Both the position numbers and the translations under genes were made by a program. A stretch of DNA of 59,921 bases from an uncultured bacterium. Lineage in GTDB: Bacteria; Planctomycetota; UBA1135; GCA-002686595. The notes beneath the pieces were generated by a model that saw only the letters and a program-made list of their open reading frames with translations, was not told the DNA's origin and did not search any database. Below, one piece after another: positions 35,596-44,994 of the stretch; the first letter of the stretch is position 1; every line of letters starts with the position of its first letter. Where the stretch lies: positions 1-59,921 of the forward strand of contig CALCXM010000036.1 in the NCBI GenBank assembly GCA_937905825.1. The letters are read 5' to 3'.

Positions 35596-37308
35596 TCACT
35601 TCACTCGGGGCCGCTTGGATTTCCACTGGGCCAACTCGGCGCAGATCTTGTTTCCCAGGGGTTTCCAACAACTCGTGTTGAGTCCCGACAGATTCGGATA
35701 GTTCACCAGCAACGAGAAGCACAACATCTCGCCGCTTTCGGTCTTGACGTAACCCGAGAGCGCACTGGTGCCATTGATCCAACCGGTCTTGGCGTACACA
35801 CGGCCCTCTGCGGGAGTCTTTTGCATGCGTCGCTCCAGGGAACCCTTTTCCCCGGAAACCGCCAAGGAGCCCAGGTACAGCGACCAGATAGGGCCACCTT
35901 CGAGGGCCACCGAGTGCAGCAATTGAGTGAGTTGGGCGGCGGTCACGCGATTGTCTCGGGAAAGACCGGAGCCATCCGCCATGATCAGACCCTCGGCCGA
36001 GACGCCCAGTTGCTCGAGGGCGCGCTTGGCCGCCGCTTGACCCCCAATGCGATTGCCCGCTCCGCTCGCCTGATGCCCCAAGGTGAAGAACAGTTGGTCG
36101 GCGACGGAGTTGTTCGACTCGGCGTTGATCGGTTCCAAGACGGTCACGATCGGAGTGCGTAGGGTATAGAGTTCGCGCCCTGCAGGCACATCCCGCGTGC
36201 GGCGCAGGCCTCCACGCAAAGTCAGCTGGCCCGCAACGAGTGCCTTGCGCAAGACGGATCCAAAGAGCCCCACCGGATCGGGATGGGAGAAGCGTTGACT
36301 CCAGCTGTTGGGGCTCGCGGGAATCGAACCACGCAGGGTTGCCTTGCTGCTCGTGGCGCCAATGGCGATGTCCAAACGTGATTTGGAAGAGCCCGTCTTA
36401 ACCGTGCCCGAGCGCTCCAAACCGCCCAAGTCCGGTCGCAACTCGGCCCGCGCTCGGGAGCCCACTTGGGTCGGCACCACGAAGGCCGTCAAGCAACCGG
36501 CGTTGGCGCTAAAGCCCGCGGCCAGGGCGCAGTGCTCTTGCCAGTACTGATCTGCGCTGGGCCAGCCGGGGGCCGCAGCGGGGTCCGCGAAGTTGCCTTC
36601 GTCGAGCACGATGTCCCCTTGGATTTCGCGAATGCCCGCGCTCTGCAAGGCTTGCAGCAGGGGATCGAAGAGGTGCTGAACCAGCCCTTCGGCCAGAGGA
36701 TCGTAGAACGGATCCCCACCGGCGCGCACGATCAGGTCACCCTGCAAGACTCCGCCTGTCACCTCGCCCGATGCTTCGAAGCGCGTGTTGAAGGAACCCT
36801 CTCTCCCGAGCCGCAAGAGCGCCGCCGCGCTCGTCACGAGCTTCATGTTCGAAGCGGGGCGCATGGGGTTCTGGGCCGCCCGTTGCACGAGCTGGGTGCC
36901 GCGCGCATCGAGCACGGAAAGGGCGACCATGCAGTTGCTGGCGTTGGCCTTGCCTTTGGTCTTCTTGTGCGCCGTGGCGACGGCCGCGCTGATGTGACCC
37001 TCGATGCGAGCGGCCAATTCCGGATCGAGATGCGGGAACTCTGCTGGCGCAGGCTCCGGCGTTTCCAGAAGCGCCACGTCCGGTGCCAGCCCCATGTCCA
37101 GGCCCTCAGGGAGGGAGTCAACACCAAGCAGAAGCTCACCGCTGGCAGCAGCAGATTCTTTGACAGACACCTGCGCCGGATCCGCGGGCACCTGTGCCTC
37201 GCCCCCACACTGATTGAACAGGAAGAAGATCGCGGCTAGGTTTCCAATCAAGAGGAAGCCTAGTCGCGCGGTGCGGGCGGTCGTTGTTCGTCGTTCGCGA
37301 GGATCCAT
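35596..37308 (-). CDS. dacB: D-Ala-D-Ala carboxypeptidase, PBP4/DacB type (S13)
   Basis: A 570-residue penicillin-binding protein of the S13 family. The N-terminus has a membrane helix (RLGFLLIGNLAAIFFLF), followed at position 34 by a cysteine that could be a poor lipobox. The catalytic triad motifs are S153-N-M-K156 in PASNMKL, SNN in NAESNNSVAD and KTG in AKTGWINGTSAL. These enzymes remove the terminal D-alanine from peptidoglycan stem peptides or cleave cross-links in the periplasm. An Ala/Glu/Pro-rich linker of about 60 residues separates anchor and enzyme. The start overlaps the end of the M28 peptidase gene by about 49 bases. Confidence 0.92.
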   Translation of the reverse strand: MDPRERRTTTARTARLGFLLIGNLAAIFFLFNQCGGEAQVPADPAQVSVKESAAASGELLLGVDSLPEGLDMGLAPDVALLETPEPAPAEFPHLDPELAARIEGHISAAVATAHKKTKGKANASNCMVALSVLDARGTQLVQRAAQNPMRPASNMKLVTSAAALLRLGREGSFNTRFEASGEVTGGVLQGDLIVRAGGDPFYDPLAEGLVQHLFDPLLQALQSAGIREIQGDIVLDEGNFADPAAAPGWPSADQYWQEHCALAAGFSANAGCLTAFVVPTQVGSRARAELRPDLGGLERSGTVKTGSSKSRLDIAIGATSSKATLRGSIPASPNSWSQRFSHPDPVGLFGSVLRKALVAGQLTLRGGLRRTRDVPAGRELYTLRTPIVTVLEPINAESNNSVADQLFFTLGHQASGAGNRIGGQAAAKRALEQLGVSAEGLIMADGSGLSRDNRVTAAQLTQLLHSVALEGGPIWSLYLGSLAVSGEKGSLERRMQKTPAEGRVYAKTGWINGTSALSGYVKTESGEMLCFSLLVNYPNLSGLNTSCWKPLGNKICAELAQWKSKRPRVK

Positions 37309-38918
37309 ACGGTGTTGTAAACCATGCGTGCGGTGTTGGTGACCTTGGGGTAGTTCACCTTGTCCGGGGTATCTCGCCAGGTGTGGTAATCCTTGTCCGC
37401 GCTGATGGGAAGGCCTTCAAAGAAAAAGAGCACGGGCAAACCCACTTCATGGAAGGAGTAGTGATCGGATCGTTGCCAGAGGTCCTCGCCCTTGCCCGTC
37501 ACCACGGACTTGAGGCCCGTCTTCTTCACAGCTTTGGCGCGTTCCAAAACAGACTCCAACTTCGGATTGCGCTTGACGCCGAGCACCGCCACTTCCTTTT
37601 CATCGCCGAAGCCGATCATGTCCAGGTTGACCATGCAGACGATGTCTTCCTTGGGGACGGGCAAGTCCTTCGCGAGTTCCCGGGAGCCGATCAGTCCGAT
37701 CTCTTCCCCGCAGAAATTGGCGAACAGGATCGAGCGCCGGGGCGGGCTCTGCGCCAGGGCTTCGAGCACTTCGAGGAAAGCTGCGCAACCGCTGCCATTG
37801 TCATTCGCGCCGCAGCCGACGCGGCCAGCGGGTCCAACGCCGATGTGATCGTAGTGGGCGCCGAGCAGCACGTACTCCTTCGCGAGTTCCGGATCGCTGC
37901 CCGGGAGAACCCCGAGCAAGTTGTCGTGGCGCACGGGCTTGCGCACAGTGGCCGCCCCCATCGTGACCTTAACGTCCTTCAGCTTGAGCTTCTTCGGGCG
38001 CCCGGCCTTGTCCATGCCAACCGCTAGCTTCTGCGCATCCAGCCCCAGCAAGGCGGAGGCACAGTCCATGGAGATGTTCAAGGTTGGAGGGACTTTGGCT
38101 GGCCGCTTTGGACCCCGGATGTTCTCCCCAAGGAAGGTGGCGTAGCCGTAACGATAGTCCAGCAGATTGTCGCTGTTCTCCTCTTCGTTTGAAGCGGGCC
38201 GCCGGACGAGCAAAACTCCAGCCACCTCCTGCTCCTTCAAGCTGGCGAGCTTGCCGTAGAGCGACGCCGCGTGGGAGACCTCCTCTCCATCGAACTTTTT
38301 CTGATGGCGCGGTTCCCCTTCGAAGAGCAGAACGATGCGGTCCTTGACCCGCTGCGACTTGAAGTCGTTGTACTTCTCCTTGCTGCTGTCGATTCCGAAG
38401 CCGACGAAGACGAGTTCCGCCTCCGCAGTGCCATTGGCGCGCTGGATGGGCACGAAGTCGGTTCCGAACTTGAATTCAACCCGCTCCCCTTTGCGCTCCA
38501 CGCTCAAGCTGCAGCCGCGCTCGTCCGGGGCTTCCAGTTCCCGTCGAAACGGCCGGTAGAAGCTGCCGCCGGTGGCCTCCACGTCCGGGCCGCCCTCCCC
38601 GTTTTCCTTGATCACGAGCTGGCTGTCTTGGGGGTACTCCAACTTCGCTTTCGTGTAGTGCTCCAACAGGTACACCGCCGCCCGCGCTTGGCCTTCACTG
38701 GGCGTATCGCGACCTTCCATGCGGGGGTCGGCCAGGAATTTCACGTGAGCTTGAATCTCCTCCTCGGTGATCGAGTCGAAGCCCGGTCCCACTTCGTCGC
38801 CCTCGCCGGTGGAAGCTCCCGGAGCCGAACCAGACAGCAGGGCGGATAGGCCCCCCCACAAAAGTAGGACGGAAAGGAAGGAGGCAAAGTACTCGCGGGG
38901 GGCGCGTCGCATCATCAT
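37260..38918 (-). CDS. Exported M28-family zinc aminopeptidase
   Basis: A 552-residue secreted or anchored peptidase. A signal-like helix (FASFLSVLLLWGGLSALL) precedes an acidic linker, then a PA-type insert domain. The M28 core near residues 350-545 has the di-zinc ligands in GAHYDHIG, GANDNGSG, CGEEIGL and NLDMIG, and a late DHYSFHEVGLP. M28 enzymes remove N-terminal amino acids or dipeptides, so this one probably trims peptides outside the cytoplasm. It overlaps the MBL gene upstream by four bases (ATGA) and dacB downstream by about 49 bases, so the envelope enzymes here are co-translated. Confidence 0.9.
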   Translation of the reverse strand: MMMRRAPREYFASFLSVLLLWGGLSALLSGSAPGASTGEGDEVGPGFDSITEEEIQAHVKFLADPRMEGRDTPSEGQARAAVYLLEHYTKAKLEYPQDSQLVIKENGEGGPDVEATGGSFYRPFRRELEAPDERGCSLSVERKGERVEFKFGTDFVPIQRANGTAEAELVFVGFGIDSSKEKYNDFKSQRVKDRIVLLFEGEPRHQKKFDGEEVSHAASLYGKLASLKEQEVAGVLLVRRPASNEEENSDNLLDYRYGYATFLGENIRGPKRPAKVPPTLNISMDCASALLGLDAQKLAVGMDKAGRPKKLKLKDVKVTMGAATVRKPVRHDNLLGVLPGSDPELAKEYVLLGAHYDHIGVGPAGRVGCGANDNGSGCAAFLEVLEALAQSPPRRSILFANFCGEEIGLIGSRELAKDLPVPKEDIVCMVNLDMIGFGDEKEVAVLGVKRNPKLESVLERAKAVKKTGLKSVVTGKGEDLWQRSDHYSFHEVGLPVLFFFEGLPISADKDYHTWRDTPDKVNYPKVTNTARMVYNTVWILANDEQRPPAPRD

Positions 38919-39784
38919 TGGATCTCTTGCGAGTCACTGCTCGCGCTGGTTCGCCAGAGTTCGTGGCGGCTGCCATCGTGGGCCAACTCAATCGGCCCGG
39001 AATACACTTCGGCCGCTTCGCGTCGTGCTCGTTCCGGTTCCATGTCCGGGTAGAAGTGCGTCAAGAGCAACTTCGAGCACTGCGCCCGGGCGGCCAGTCG
39101 CGCTGCGCCCTTGGGGTGCAAGTGATTGGGTTGGGCGTGTTCCTCGGGAAAGGAACACTCGCAACAAAACAGGTCGACGCCCATGGCCAAGTCCGCCAGC
39201 CCTGGATCCTCGCCCACATCGCCGCTGTAACAAACCGACCCGCCGCGGGCCAAGTCCACTCGCCAGGAGAGGCTGTTCACGTTGTGGTGCGTGTGCAGTG
39301 CGGAAAGGCTGTACTCGGGAAAGTCCTTCGAAACGATCGTCTTGCCGGGATCCACTTCGAAGTAGCGCACCCCGTCAAAGCCCCGTTGCACGCTGCCGAG
39401 GGTGCGCCCGGCCTGCTCCACGAAGGCTTGAAAACCCGTGGGGCCGATCAAGTCCAACTCGCCCTTCTGAAAGCCGGGGTTGCGACGGGCGTAGGCCAAG
39501 GCGAACAGGTCGAGCACGTGGTCCAAGTGAAAGTGGGTGATCACCACGCGTTTGATCTGCTCCAACCCAAAACCGTTGTTCACCAGGGAGCGCAAAGTTC
39601 CGGGCCCGCAATCGAACAGGGTCAGGCTGTCCACGGAAGTCTCGTGCAAGGCATAGCCCGCGCAGCCATATCCGGGCCGTTGCAGAATCGAACCCGCCCC
39701 GAGCACCACCCAAGTCCCGCTCTGGGTCAAGGGCGACTCCGAACCAGGACTGGCCTGGGGCTGGGCGGGACCGTCGTCTGTCAA
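38915..39784 (-). CDS. MBL-fold metallohydrolase, RNase Z-like
   Basis: A 289-residue metallo-beta-lactamase fold protein. Zinc ligands lie in THFHLDHVLDLF, CYSGDVGEDPG and LLTHFYPD, a pattern closest to RNase Z/ElaC and related phosphodiesterases. The product may mature tRNA 3' ends or hydrolyse cyclic nucleotides or small metabolites, and sequence alone does not decide. The only start that does not run deep into galE is a TTG overlapping the galE stop as TTGA; 81 more open codons upstream would be inside galE and are not protein-like. It overlaps the M28 gene by four bases. Confidence 0.82.
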   Translation of the reverse strand: MTDDGPAQPQASPGSESPLTQSGTWVVLGAGSILQRPGYGCAGYALHETSVDSLTLFDCGPGTLRSLVNNGFGLEQIKRVVITHFHLDHVLDLFALAYARRNPGFQKGELDLIGPTGFQAFVEQAGRTLGSVQRGFDGVRYFEVDPGKTIVSKDFPEYSLSALHTHHNVNSLSWRVDLARGGSVCYSGDVGEDPGLADLAMGVDLFCCECSFPEEHAQPNHLHPKGAARLAARAQCSKLLLTHFYPDMEPERARREAAEVYSGPIELAHDGSRHELWRTSASSDSQEIQ

Positions 39785-40788
39785 CTGCTGTAGCCGTCCG
39801 GATGGGATTGAAGGAAGCGCCAGGCGTCCGCGATGATGTCGCGCAACTCGGGACGCTGGGGCACCCAACCGAGCACCTCCTGCGCCAGGGTTCCACCGCT
39901 GATCAGTTGGGGCGGATCCCCCGGTCGCCGGGGCGTGACCGTGGCAGGAATCGGGTGGCCGGTGACCGCGCGCGCCGTCTCGATCACTTGCTTGACAGAG
40001 AAGCCCGAACCGGTTCCAAGGTTGCAAGCGATGCGCGCGGCGCCCCCCTCCAACTTTTCAAGAGCAGCCAAATGAGCGGCGGCCAGGTCTTCCACGTGAA
40101 TGTAGTCGCGGATGCAACTGCCGTCGGGAGTGTCGTAGTCCTCCCCGAAGATCTTGATCTCCGCGCGCTGACCCAAGGCCACCTGCAAGACCAAGGGAAT
40201 CAGGTGCGTCTCGGGATCGTGGTCTTCCCCGAGGTCGCCGGTCTGCGCTGCCCCCGCCGCGTTGAAGTAACGCAGGGCCGCGAAGTGCAGGCCATAGGCG
40301 TGGGCGAAGTCCTCGATCATGTGCTCCATGTGCAGCTTAGTGCGGCCGTAGGGCGAGATCGGTTTTTGCGGATGCCCGTCGGTCATGGGCATCTCGACCG
40401 GGTCCCCGTAGGTGGCGCAACTGCTGGAGAAAACGATGTTGCGACAACTGGCCTCGCGCATGGCTTGCAGCAAGGTCCAGGTGTACATCACGTTGTGCTC
40501 GTAGTACTTGGCGGGGTCCTCGACGGACTCGCCCACGTAGCACTTGGCGGCGAAGTGAATGACCGAGCGCGGGTTGTGCTTCGCGAAAACTTTGGCGAGG
40601 CCCGCGCGATCGCCCAAGTTGCAAACTTCCAGGGGCGCGCTGATGGCCTCCCGGTGCCCGGCGGAGAGATCATCGAGCACCACCACCGGTATGTTCTTCG
40701 CCTGCAAGGCCCGCACGGTGTGGCTGCCGATGTAGCCCGCGCCGCCCGCCACAAGGACGGGGCGTTCTTCGTGTTCACTGCTTGTCAT
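39781..40788 (-). CDS. galE: UDP-glucose 4-epimerase
   Basis: A 335-residue extended short-chain dehydrogenase. GGAGYIGSH binds NAD near the N-terminus, FSSSCATYG supplies the catalytic serine/threonine, and SPYGRTKLHME holds the Tyr-x3-Lys pair. IRDYIHVEDLAAAH and the NLGTGSGFSVKQVIE block are typical of GalE. The enzyme interconverts UDP-glucose and UDP-galactose for polysaccharide and glycan synthesis. It starts 52 bases after the aroA stop and overlaps the MBL gene by four bases at its end. Confidence 0.95.
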   Translation of the reverse strand: MTSSEHEERPVLVAGGAGYIGSHTVRALQAKNIPVVVLDDLSAGHREAISAPLEVCNLGDRAGLAKVFAKHNPRSVIHFAAKCYVGESVEDPAKYYEHNVMYTWTLLQAMREASCRNIVFSSSCATYGDPVEMPMTDGHPQKPISPYGRTKLHMEHMIEDFAHAYGLHFAALRYFNAAGAAQTGDLGEDHDPETHLIPLVLQVALGQRAEIKIFGEDYDTPDGSCIRDYIHVEDLAAAHLAALEKLEGGAARIACNLGTGSGFSVKQVIETARAVTGHPIPATVTPRRPGDPPQLISGGTLAQEVLGWVPQRPELRDIIADAWRFLQSHPDGYSS

Positions 40789-40840
40789 GAGGCCGACTAG
40801 GATAGCGCAAAAGCCCCTTTTGACCTACTAGAAGGTGAAT

Positions 40841-42256
40841 TTAGGAGGGAGGCTCGGCTCCCATGGCTTCCCAGAAAGAAGGCCAAGATTTGGAAACACA
40901 GGCGGGGTTCGAGACTTGCAAGTTGGGATGCACCAGTCCCAAGAGGGCGAAGGCGAAGGCCATGCGATGATCGCCCTGGGGATCGAGCACGAGCGCTTGC
41001 GCGTTCGCGAGGGAAGTCCCTGGCCCCGGTCCGATGCTCAAGGAGTGCTCCGTCTCCCGCGCCTGAATTCCAAGAGCGCGCAAACCCGCGGCCAAGACCT
41101 GCAGGCGGCGGCACTCCTTGCCATTCAGCGTATCGAGGCCGGTGAAGTGGCAGGAGCCGGATTCTTCTCCGAGACGCAGGGCGAGTGCGCCCGCCACGGC
41201 CACCATGACCGGCGCCAAATCGGGGCAGTCGTCGAAGTCCAAGTCCGCCATGTGCGTGGGCAAACCGCTCGCCACCCATTCCGAACTCTGTTGCTGCGCT
41301 TGGCAACCAAAGGCACGCAAGTATTTCAAGATGACCAAGTCCCCTTGGGAGGAGTGCTCCGAGAAACCCGGAACGCGCACTTCGCCGCCGCCGATGCAGG
41401 CCGCCGCGAGGGCCACCGCAGCGGCGGATGCGTCAGCCTCAATCACAAACGCTTTGGAGGTTTGCTTGTCCTTCTCGGCCATCGGCGCGGCCAGCGGTCC
41501 GGCCACGCGCCACTCCGCTCCGGTAGCAGCGACCTGGGCGCCGAACGACTTCAACACCGCCAAAGTCATGTGCGCGTAGGGCTCACTCGGCAATCCGCCC
41601 ATCACGAGCACGGATCGGCCGCGTGGGCTGGCGCGATGCGCTCCCATGGGCAGCAAGAGTGCCGACAACTCTTGGCTCGAGCTCGGACCCTGCAACATGA
41701 GCGTCTCGCCGACTGCGGCGGGACTGATCCGCACGGGCCAGCCATCCGCCTGACCCTCAAACTCGCAAGTCACTCCGGATTGCCGCAAACAGTCGAACAG
41801 GGCGGCACTCTCACGCTTCAGGAGACTTCCTCGAGCGGAAACCGTGGCCGTTTGCCCGGGTTCCCCACACCAGGCGTAAATGCCAGTGACGAGCCGCGCC
41901 AGGGTCCCCGACTCTCCACAATCCAAGGGGCCCGAGGCCCGCCAAAACTCCCCTGCGGCCGGAGACCGGCCCGTCACCCGCACGCGCCCCGGACCCAGTT
42001 CCTGCACGAGGACCCCGCTCTGCTTCAGGACCCCCAGAGCGGCGCTGACGTCCTCAGAAGGTGCGAGCCCCTCCAACTCGGTCGTGCCCCGGGCCAGGCC
42101 CGCGCACAAGAGTGCGCGGATCGCAAGGGACTTGGAGCCTGGCACGCACACCAGCTCAGGCATCACCATCCCAGGATTGAGTCCGCGAACTTTGACCTCT
42201 TTCTTAGCGGAAGCACTCCCCGGGCCTTCCGGCAGCAAATCTCTGTTGTTGACCAT
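40841..42256 (-). CDS. aroA: 3-phosphoshikimate 1-carboxyvinyltransferase (EPSP synthase)
   Basis: A 471-residue EPSP synthase, a little longer than the usual 430. The substrate-binding residues are present: PGSKSLAIRALL, CGESGTLARLV, GPSSSQELSALLLP, the aspartate in DCPDLAPVM, LNGKECRRLQVL, DHRMAFAFALLG and the late CVSKSWPSFW. The enzyme makes EPSP from shikimate 3-phosphate and phosphoenolpyruvate in the shikimate pathway. The SLAIR block differs from the more common SxSNR form, so this is a divergent but complete enzyme. The start MVNNRDL leaves an 80-base space to the divergent purC gene. It leads the long minus-strand run that continues with galE. Confidence 0.9.
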   Translation of the reverse strand: MVNNRDLLPEGPGSASAKKEVKVRGLNPGMVMPELVCVPGSKSLAIRALLCAGLARGTTELEGLAPSEDVSAALGVLKQSGVLVQELGPGRVRVTGRSPAAGEFWRASGPLDCGESGTLARLVTGIYAWCGEPGQTATVSARGSLLKRESAALFDCLRQSGVTCEFEGQADGWPVRISPAAVGETLMLQGPSSSQELSALLLPMGAHRASPRGRSVLVMGGLPSEPYAHMTLAVLKSFGAQVAATGAEWRVAGPLAAPMAEKDKQTSKAFVIEADASAAAVALAAACIGGGEVRVPGFSEHSSQGDLVILKYLRAFGCQAQQQSSEWVASGLPTHMADLDFDDCPDLAPVMVAVAGALALRLGEESGSCHFTGLDTLNGKECRRLQVLAAGLRALGIQARETEHSLSIGPGPGTSLANAQALVLDPQGDHRMAFAFALLGLVHPNLQVSNPACVSKSWPSFWEAMGAEPPS

Positions 42257-42335
42257 TGTGCTGAATTGTAGCGTCCGCGAAGGCTTGCCATACTCCCCGC
42301 CCACGGATCCTGTTCCGCCTCCCTCCCCCCAAGAA

Positions 42336-43259
42336 ATGAGCCCCACCATGAACAGCTCGGAGACCTACCTCGGCAAAGAAGATGCGCCCCCCGGCCTGAA
42401 GTGCCTGGCCAACGGCAAGGTCCGGGACATCTACGAACTGGACGAGAATCGCCTGCTCTTCGTCACCACCGACCGCGTTTCTGCTTTCGACGTGGTGATG
42501 AACGAGGGCATTCCGAACAAGGGTCGCGTGTTGACCGCCATCAGTACTTGGTGGTTCGCGGCCACGCAGGACCTCGTGGACAACCACCTGCTCTCGACCT
42601 CCGTGGACGACGTCCCGGGCCTCGACGACGCTTGGCGCAAGAAGCTCGAGGGACGCATCATGATCGTCCAGCGTTGCGTGCCCATGGCCGTCGAGTGGGT
42701 CGTGCGCGGATACGTGGTGGGCTCCGGTTGGAAGGAGTATCAAAAGCAAGGCACCATCTCCGGCATTCCGCAGCCCGCTGGTTTGCAGCAGGCGCAAGCC
42801 TTGCCCAAGGCCATCCTGACCCCGAGCACCAAGGACGACGAACACGACAAGCCGATCACTCCGGAAGAAGCGGCCGAGATTGTTGGCCAGGAGGTCTTCG
42901 ACATCTGCGAGACCGCGTCCCTGAAACTCTTTCAACGCGGCACCGATCGTCTCGCGGAACTCAACATCCTGCTGGCCGACACCAAGTTCGAGTTCGGCAT
43001 TCGAAACGGCAAGGTGCTCTTGATCGACGAGGTGTTGACCCCGGACTCTTCGCGCTTCTGGCCGAAGGACGATTACCGGGTCGGCATCTCGCCCCCCAGC
43101 TACGACAAGCAGATCCTGCGCGACTACCTGGAAACCCTCGACTGGAACAAGTCCTATCCTGCACCGGATCTGGACCCGCAAGTGCTCGCCAAAGTCGGTG
43201 AGCGCTACCTCGAAGTTCAAGAACTCATTACGGGCATGAAGCCCCAACAAACGAAATGA
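42336..43259 (+). CDS. purC: SAICAR synthase PurC
   Basis: A 307-residue phosphoribosylaminoimidazole-succinocarboxamide synthase. Family blocks include LANGKVRDIYELDENRLLFV, TDRVSAFDVV, GRIMIVQRCVPMAVEWVVRGY, GSGWKEYQKQGTISGI and the C-terminal VLLIDEVLTPDSSRFWP. The enzyme condenses CAIR with aspartate in purine synthesis. Two ATGs four codons apart could start it; I took the first (MSPTMNSS), preceded by CCAAGAA. It overlaps purE by four bases as ATGA. The frame stays open well upstream opposite aroA, but that part is not homologous to PurC. Confidence 0.94.
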   Translation: MSPTMNSSETYLGKEDAPPGLKCLANGKVRDIYELDENRLLFVTTDRVSAFDVVMNEGIPNKGRVLTAISTWWFAATQDLVDNHLLSTSVDDVPGLDDAWRKKLEGRIMIVQRCVPMAVEWVVRGYVVGSGWKEYQKQGTISGIPQPAGLQQAQALPKAILTPSTKDDEHDKPITPEEAAEIVGQEVFDICETASLKLFQRGTDRLAELNILLADTKFEFGIRNGKVLLIDEVLTPDSSRFWPKDDYRVGISPPSYDKQILRDYLETLDWNKSYPAPDLDPQVLAKVGERYLEVQELITGMKPQQTK

Positions 43260-43753
43260 TGAAAGTCGCCGTCCTGATGGGATCCGATTCGGATCTCAAG
43301 CGCCTCGAGGCTTTGCTCGACAACTTGCGCAAGCTCGAAATACCATTCGAGGCACGGGTGCTTTCTGCCCACCGCACGCCGGCGCATCTGCTCGCGTACG
43401 TGGAGCAGGCGTCCAAGAACGACGTGGGTGTCTTCATCTGTGCCGCCGGTGGTGCAGCGCACCTGGCTGGCGTCGTGGCCTCCCACACCCTGCGTCCGGT
43501 GATCGGCATCCCCATGGACAACCCGCCTTTTGGTGGCTTGGACGCCTTGCTCGCCACCGTGCAAATGCCCGGGGGCATTCCGGTCGCTAGCGTCGCAGCT
43601 GGTGGCGGCGGTCCAGTCAACGCAGCACTCTTCGCTGCTCGCATCCTAGCTGTATCCGATCCCGCTCTTGCCGAGCGCCTGGAAGCTCACCGCGCCGAAA
43701 TGGTTGAGCAGGTCCTCGCGAAGGACGCCAAGGTCCAATCCCTCACGAGCTAG
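43256..43753 (+). CDS. purE: N5-carboxyaminoimidazole ribonucleotide mutase PurE
   Basis: A 165-residue PurE. The signature MGSDSDLKRLE lies at the N-terminus, then VLSAHRTPAHLL, CAAGGAAHLAGVVASHT and PPFGGLDALLATVQMPGGIPVA. The class I enzyme shifts the carboxyl group of N5-CAIR to make CAIR, the PurC substrate, so the overlapping order purC-purE gives two neighbouring steps. The separate PurK needed for this class is not in the window. The ATG overlaps the purC stop by four bases. Confidence 0.95.
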   Translation: MMKVAVLMGSDSDLKRLEALLDNLRKLEIPFEARVLSAHRTPAHLLAYVEQASKNDVGVFICAAGGAAHLAGVVASHTLRPVIGIPMDNPPFGGLDALLATVQMPGGIPVASVAAGGGGPVNAALFAARILAVSDPALAERLEAHRAEMVEQVLAKDAKVQSLTS

Positions 43754-43806
43754 CCCGCGCTTCGAACCGTCCCCACCACCTTCTCTATCTGAACCACTGA
43801 ATCATC

Positions 43807-44880
43807 ATGCCCGTCGAAACTCTGAAATGGATTGGGGAACGCCCCGGTCACGTCCAAATGATCGAGCAGACCAAGCTGCCCGAAACCTTCGAACAATTGG
43901 ACGTGCGGGATGTGCCCGGCATGGTGGACGCGATCTACCGACTGGCCGTGCGCGGAGCTCCCGCGATCGGTGTGGCGGCGGGCTACGGCATGTTGCTCGG
44001 TGTGCAAGACAAGGAGGGGCTCGACGGTCCGGCCATGATGGCGCTAGTGCAAGAAACCTCCAGCACCTTGGCCAAGGCGCGCCCCACAGCGGTCAATCTC
44101 TTCTGGGCCCTGGATCGCATGGTGGCCCGGGCCAAGCTCGACCTGGCCGCGGGCAAGGACGGCGACGGGATGCGTGATGGACTCTTCGAAGAAGCCCACG
44201 CCATCTTCCACGAGGACCAAACCACCTGCGAAGCCCTGGGTCGTTATGGCGCCGAGTTGATCAAGGACGGCGGCACCTACTTGACGCACTGCAACGCGGG
44301 CGCCTTGGCAACGGCCAACACGGGAACTGCTCTTGCGCCGTTCTACGAAGCGAACCGCCAAGGCAAGAAGATCGCTGTCTTCGCCGATGAGACTCGCCCG
44401 CTCTTGCAGGGCGCGCGTCTCACCGCTTGGGAGTTGATGCAAGGGGGCATCGACGTGACCGTGATCACGGACAGCATGGCCGGCCGCGTCATGTTCGAAG
44501 GCAAGATCGACGCCGTCTTCGTGGGTTCCGATCGCATCGCCCGCAACGGCGACGTCTGCAACAAGATCGGCACCTACTCCGTGGCGGTGCTCGCCAAGGA
44601 ACACGGCATTCCCTTCTACGCCGTCGCGCCGCTCTCGACCTTCGATCGCTCGATCACCCACGGGGACCAGATCCCGATCGAGGAGCGCCCCGCCATCGAA
44701 ATCACCAACGGCTTCGGCAAGCCCACGGCCCCCGAGGGCGTCAAGGTCTACAACCCCGCCTTCGACGTGACCCCGGCCAAGTACGTGACCGGCATCGTTA
44801 CGGAAGTCGGCGTGATTGAAGCCCCCAACCAAGAGAAGATCGACGCGGCCATGAAGGCGGCGGGGATTGAACTGCTGTAG
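43807..44880 (+). CDS. mtnA: S-methyl-5-thioribose-1-phosphate isomerase MtnA
   Basis: A 357-residue member of the eIF2B-like isomerase family. The catalytic cysteine sits in LTHCNAGALATANTGT, the catalytic aspartate in FVGSDRIARNGDVCNKIGTY, and RGAPAIGVAAGYG lies near the N-terminus. The enzyme opens methylthioribose 1-phosphate to methylthioribulose 1-phosphate in the methionine salvage pathway. No other salvage genes are nearby. It follows purE after about 50 bases and ends in a large hairpin before convergent genes. Confidence 0.94.
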   Translation: MPVETLKWIGERPGHVQMIEQTKLPETFEQLDVRDVPGMVDAIYRLAVRGAPAIGVAAGYGMLLGVQDKEGLDGPAMMALVQETSSTLAKARPTAVNLFWALDRMVARAKLDLAAGKDGDGMRDGLFEEAHAIFHEDQTTCEALGRYGAELIKDGGTYLTHCNAGALATANTGTALAPFYEANRQGKKIAVFADETRPLLQGARLTAWELMQGGIDVTVITDSMAGRVMFEGKIDAVFVGSDRIARNGDVCNKIGTYSVAVLAKEHGIPFYAVAPLSTFDRSITHGDQIPIEERPAIEITNGFGKPTAPEGVKVYNPAFDVTPAKYVTGIVTEVGVIEAPNQEKIDAAMKAAGIELL

Positions 44881-44898
44881 GGCTAGCGAAACCGCAAT

Positions 44899-44950
44899 GG
44901 GCCAGAAGGACCGGCATCCAGCGGCAGCTGATGACCTGTCCTCCTGGCCC
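44899..44950. terminator. Long-stem hairpin between convergent genes
   Basis: The arms GGGCCAGAAGGACCGG and CCTGTCCTCCTGGCCC pair at 14 of 16 positions around a 20-base loop. It sits between mtnA and the convergent HEAT-like gene, so it can stop both transcripts. No T-run is present on either side. Confidence 0.6.
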
Positions 44951-44994
44951 ACTTCGTCGGAAGGCTTGCGCCGCGCTCAGCCCCCCATGCAGGT

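Noticed and set aside
39785..40027. Longer N-terminus for the MBL gene
   Set aside because: The 81 extra codons lie inside galE in another frame and do not resemble an MBL N-terminus.
40835..42271. A 478-codon frame opposite aroA
   Set aside because: aroA has all catalytic residues on the other strand, and this frame has no homology.
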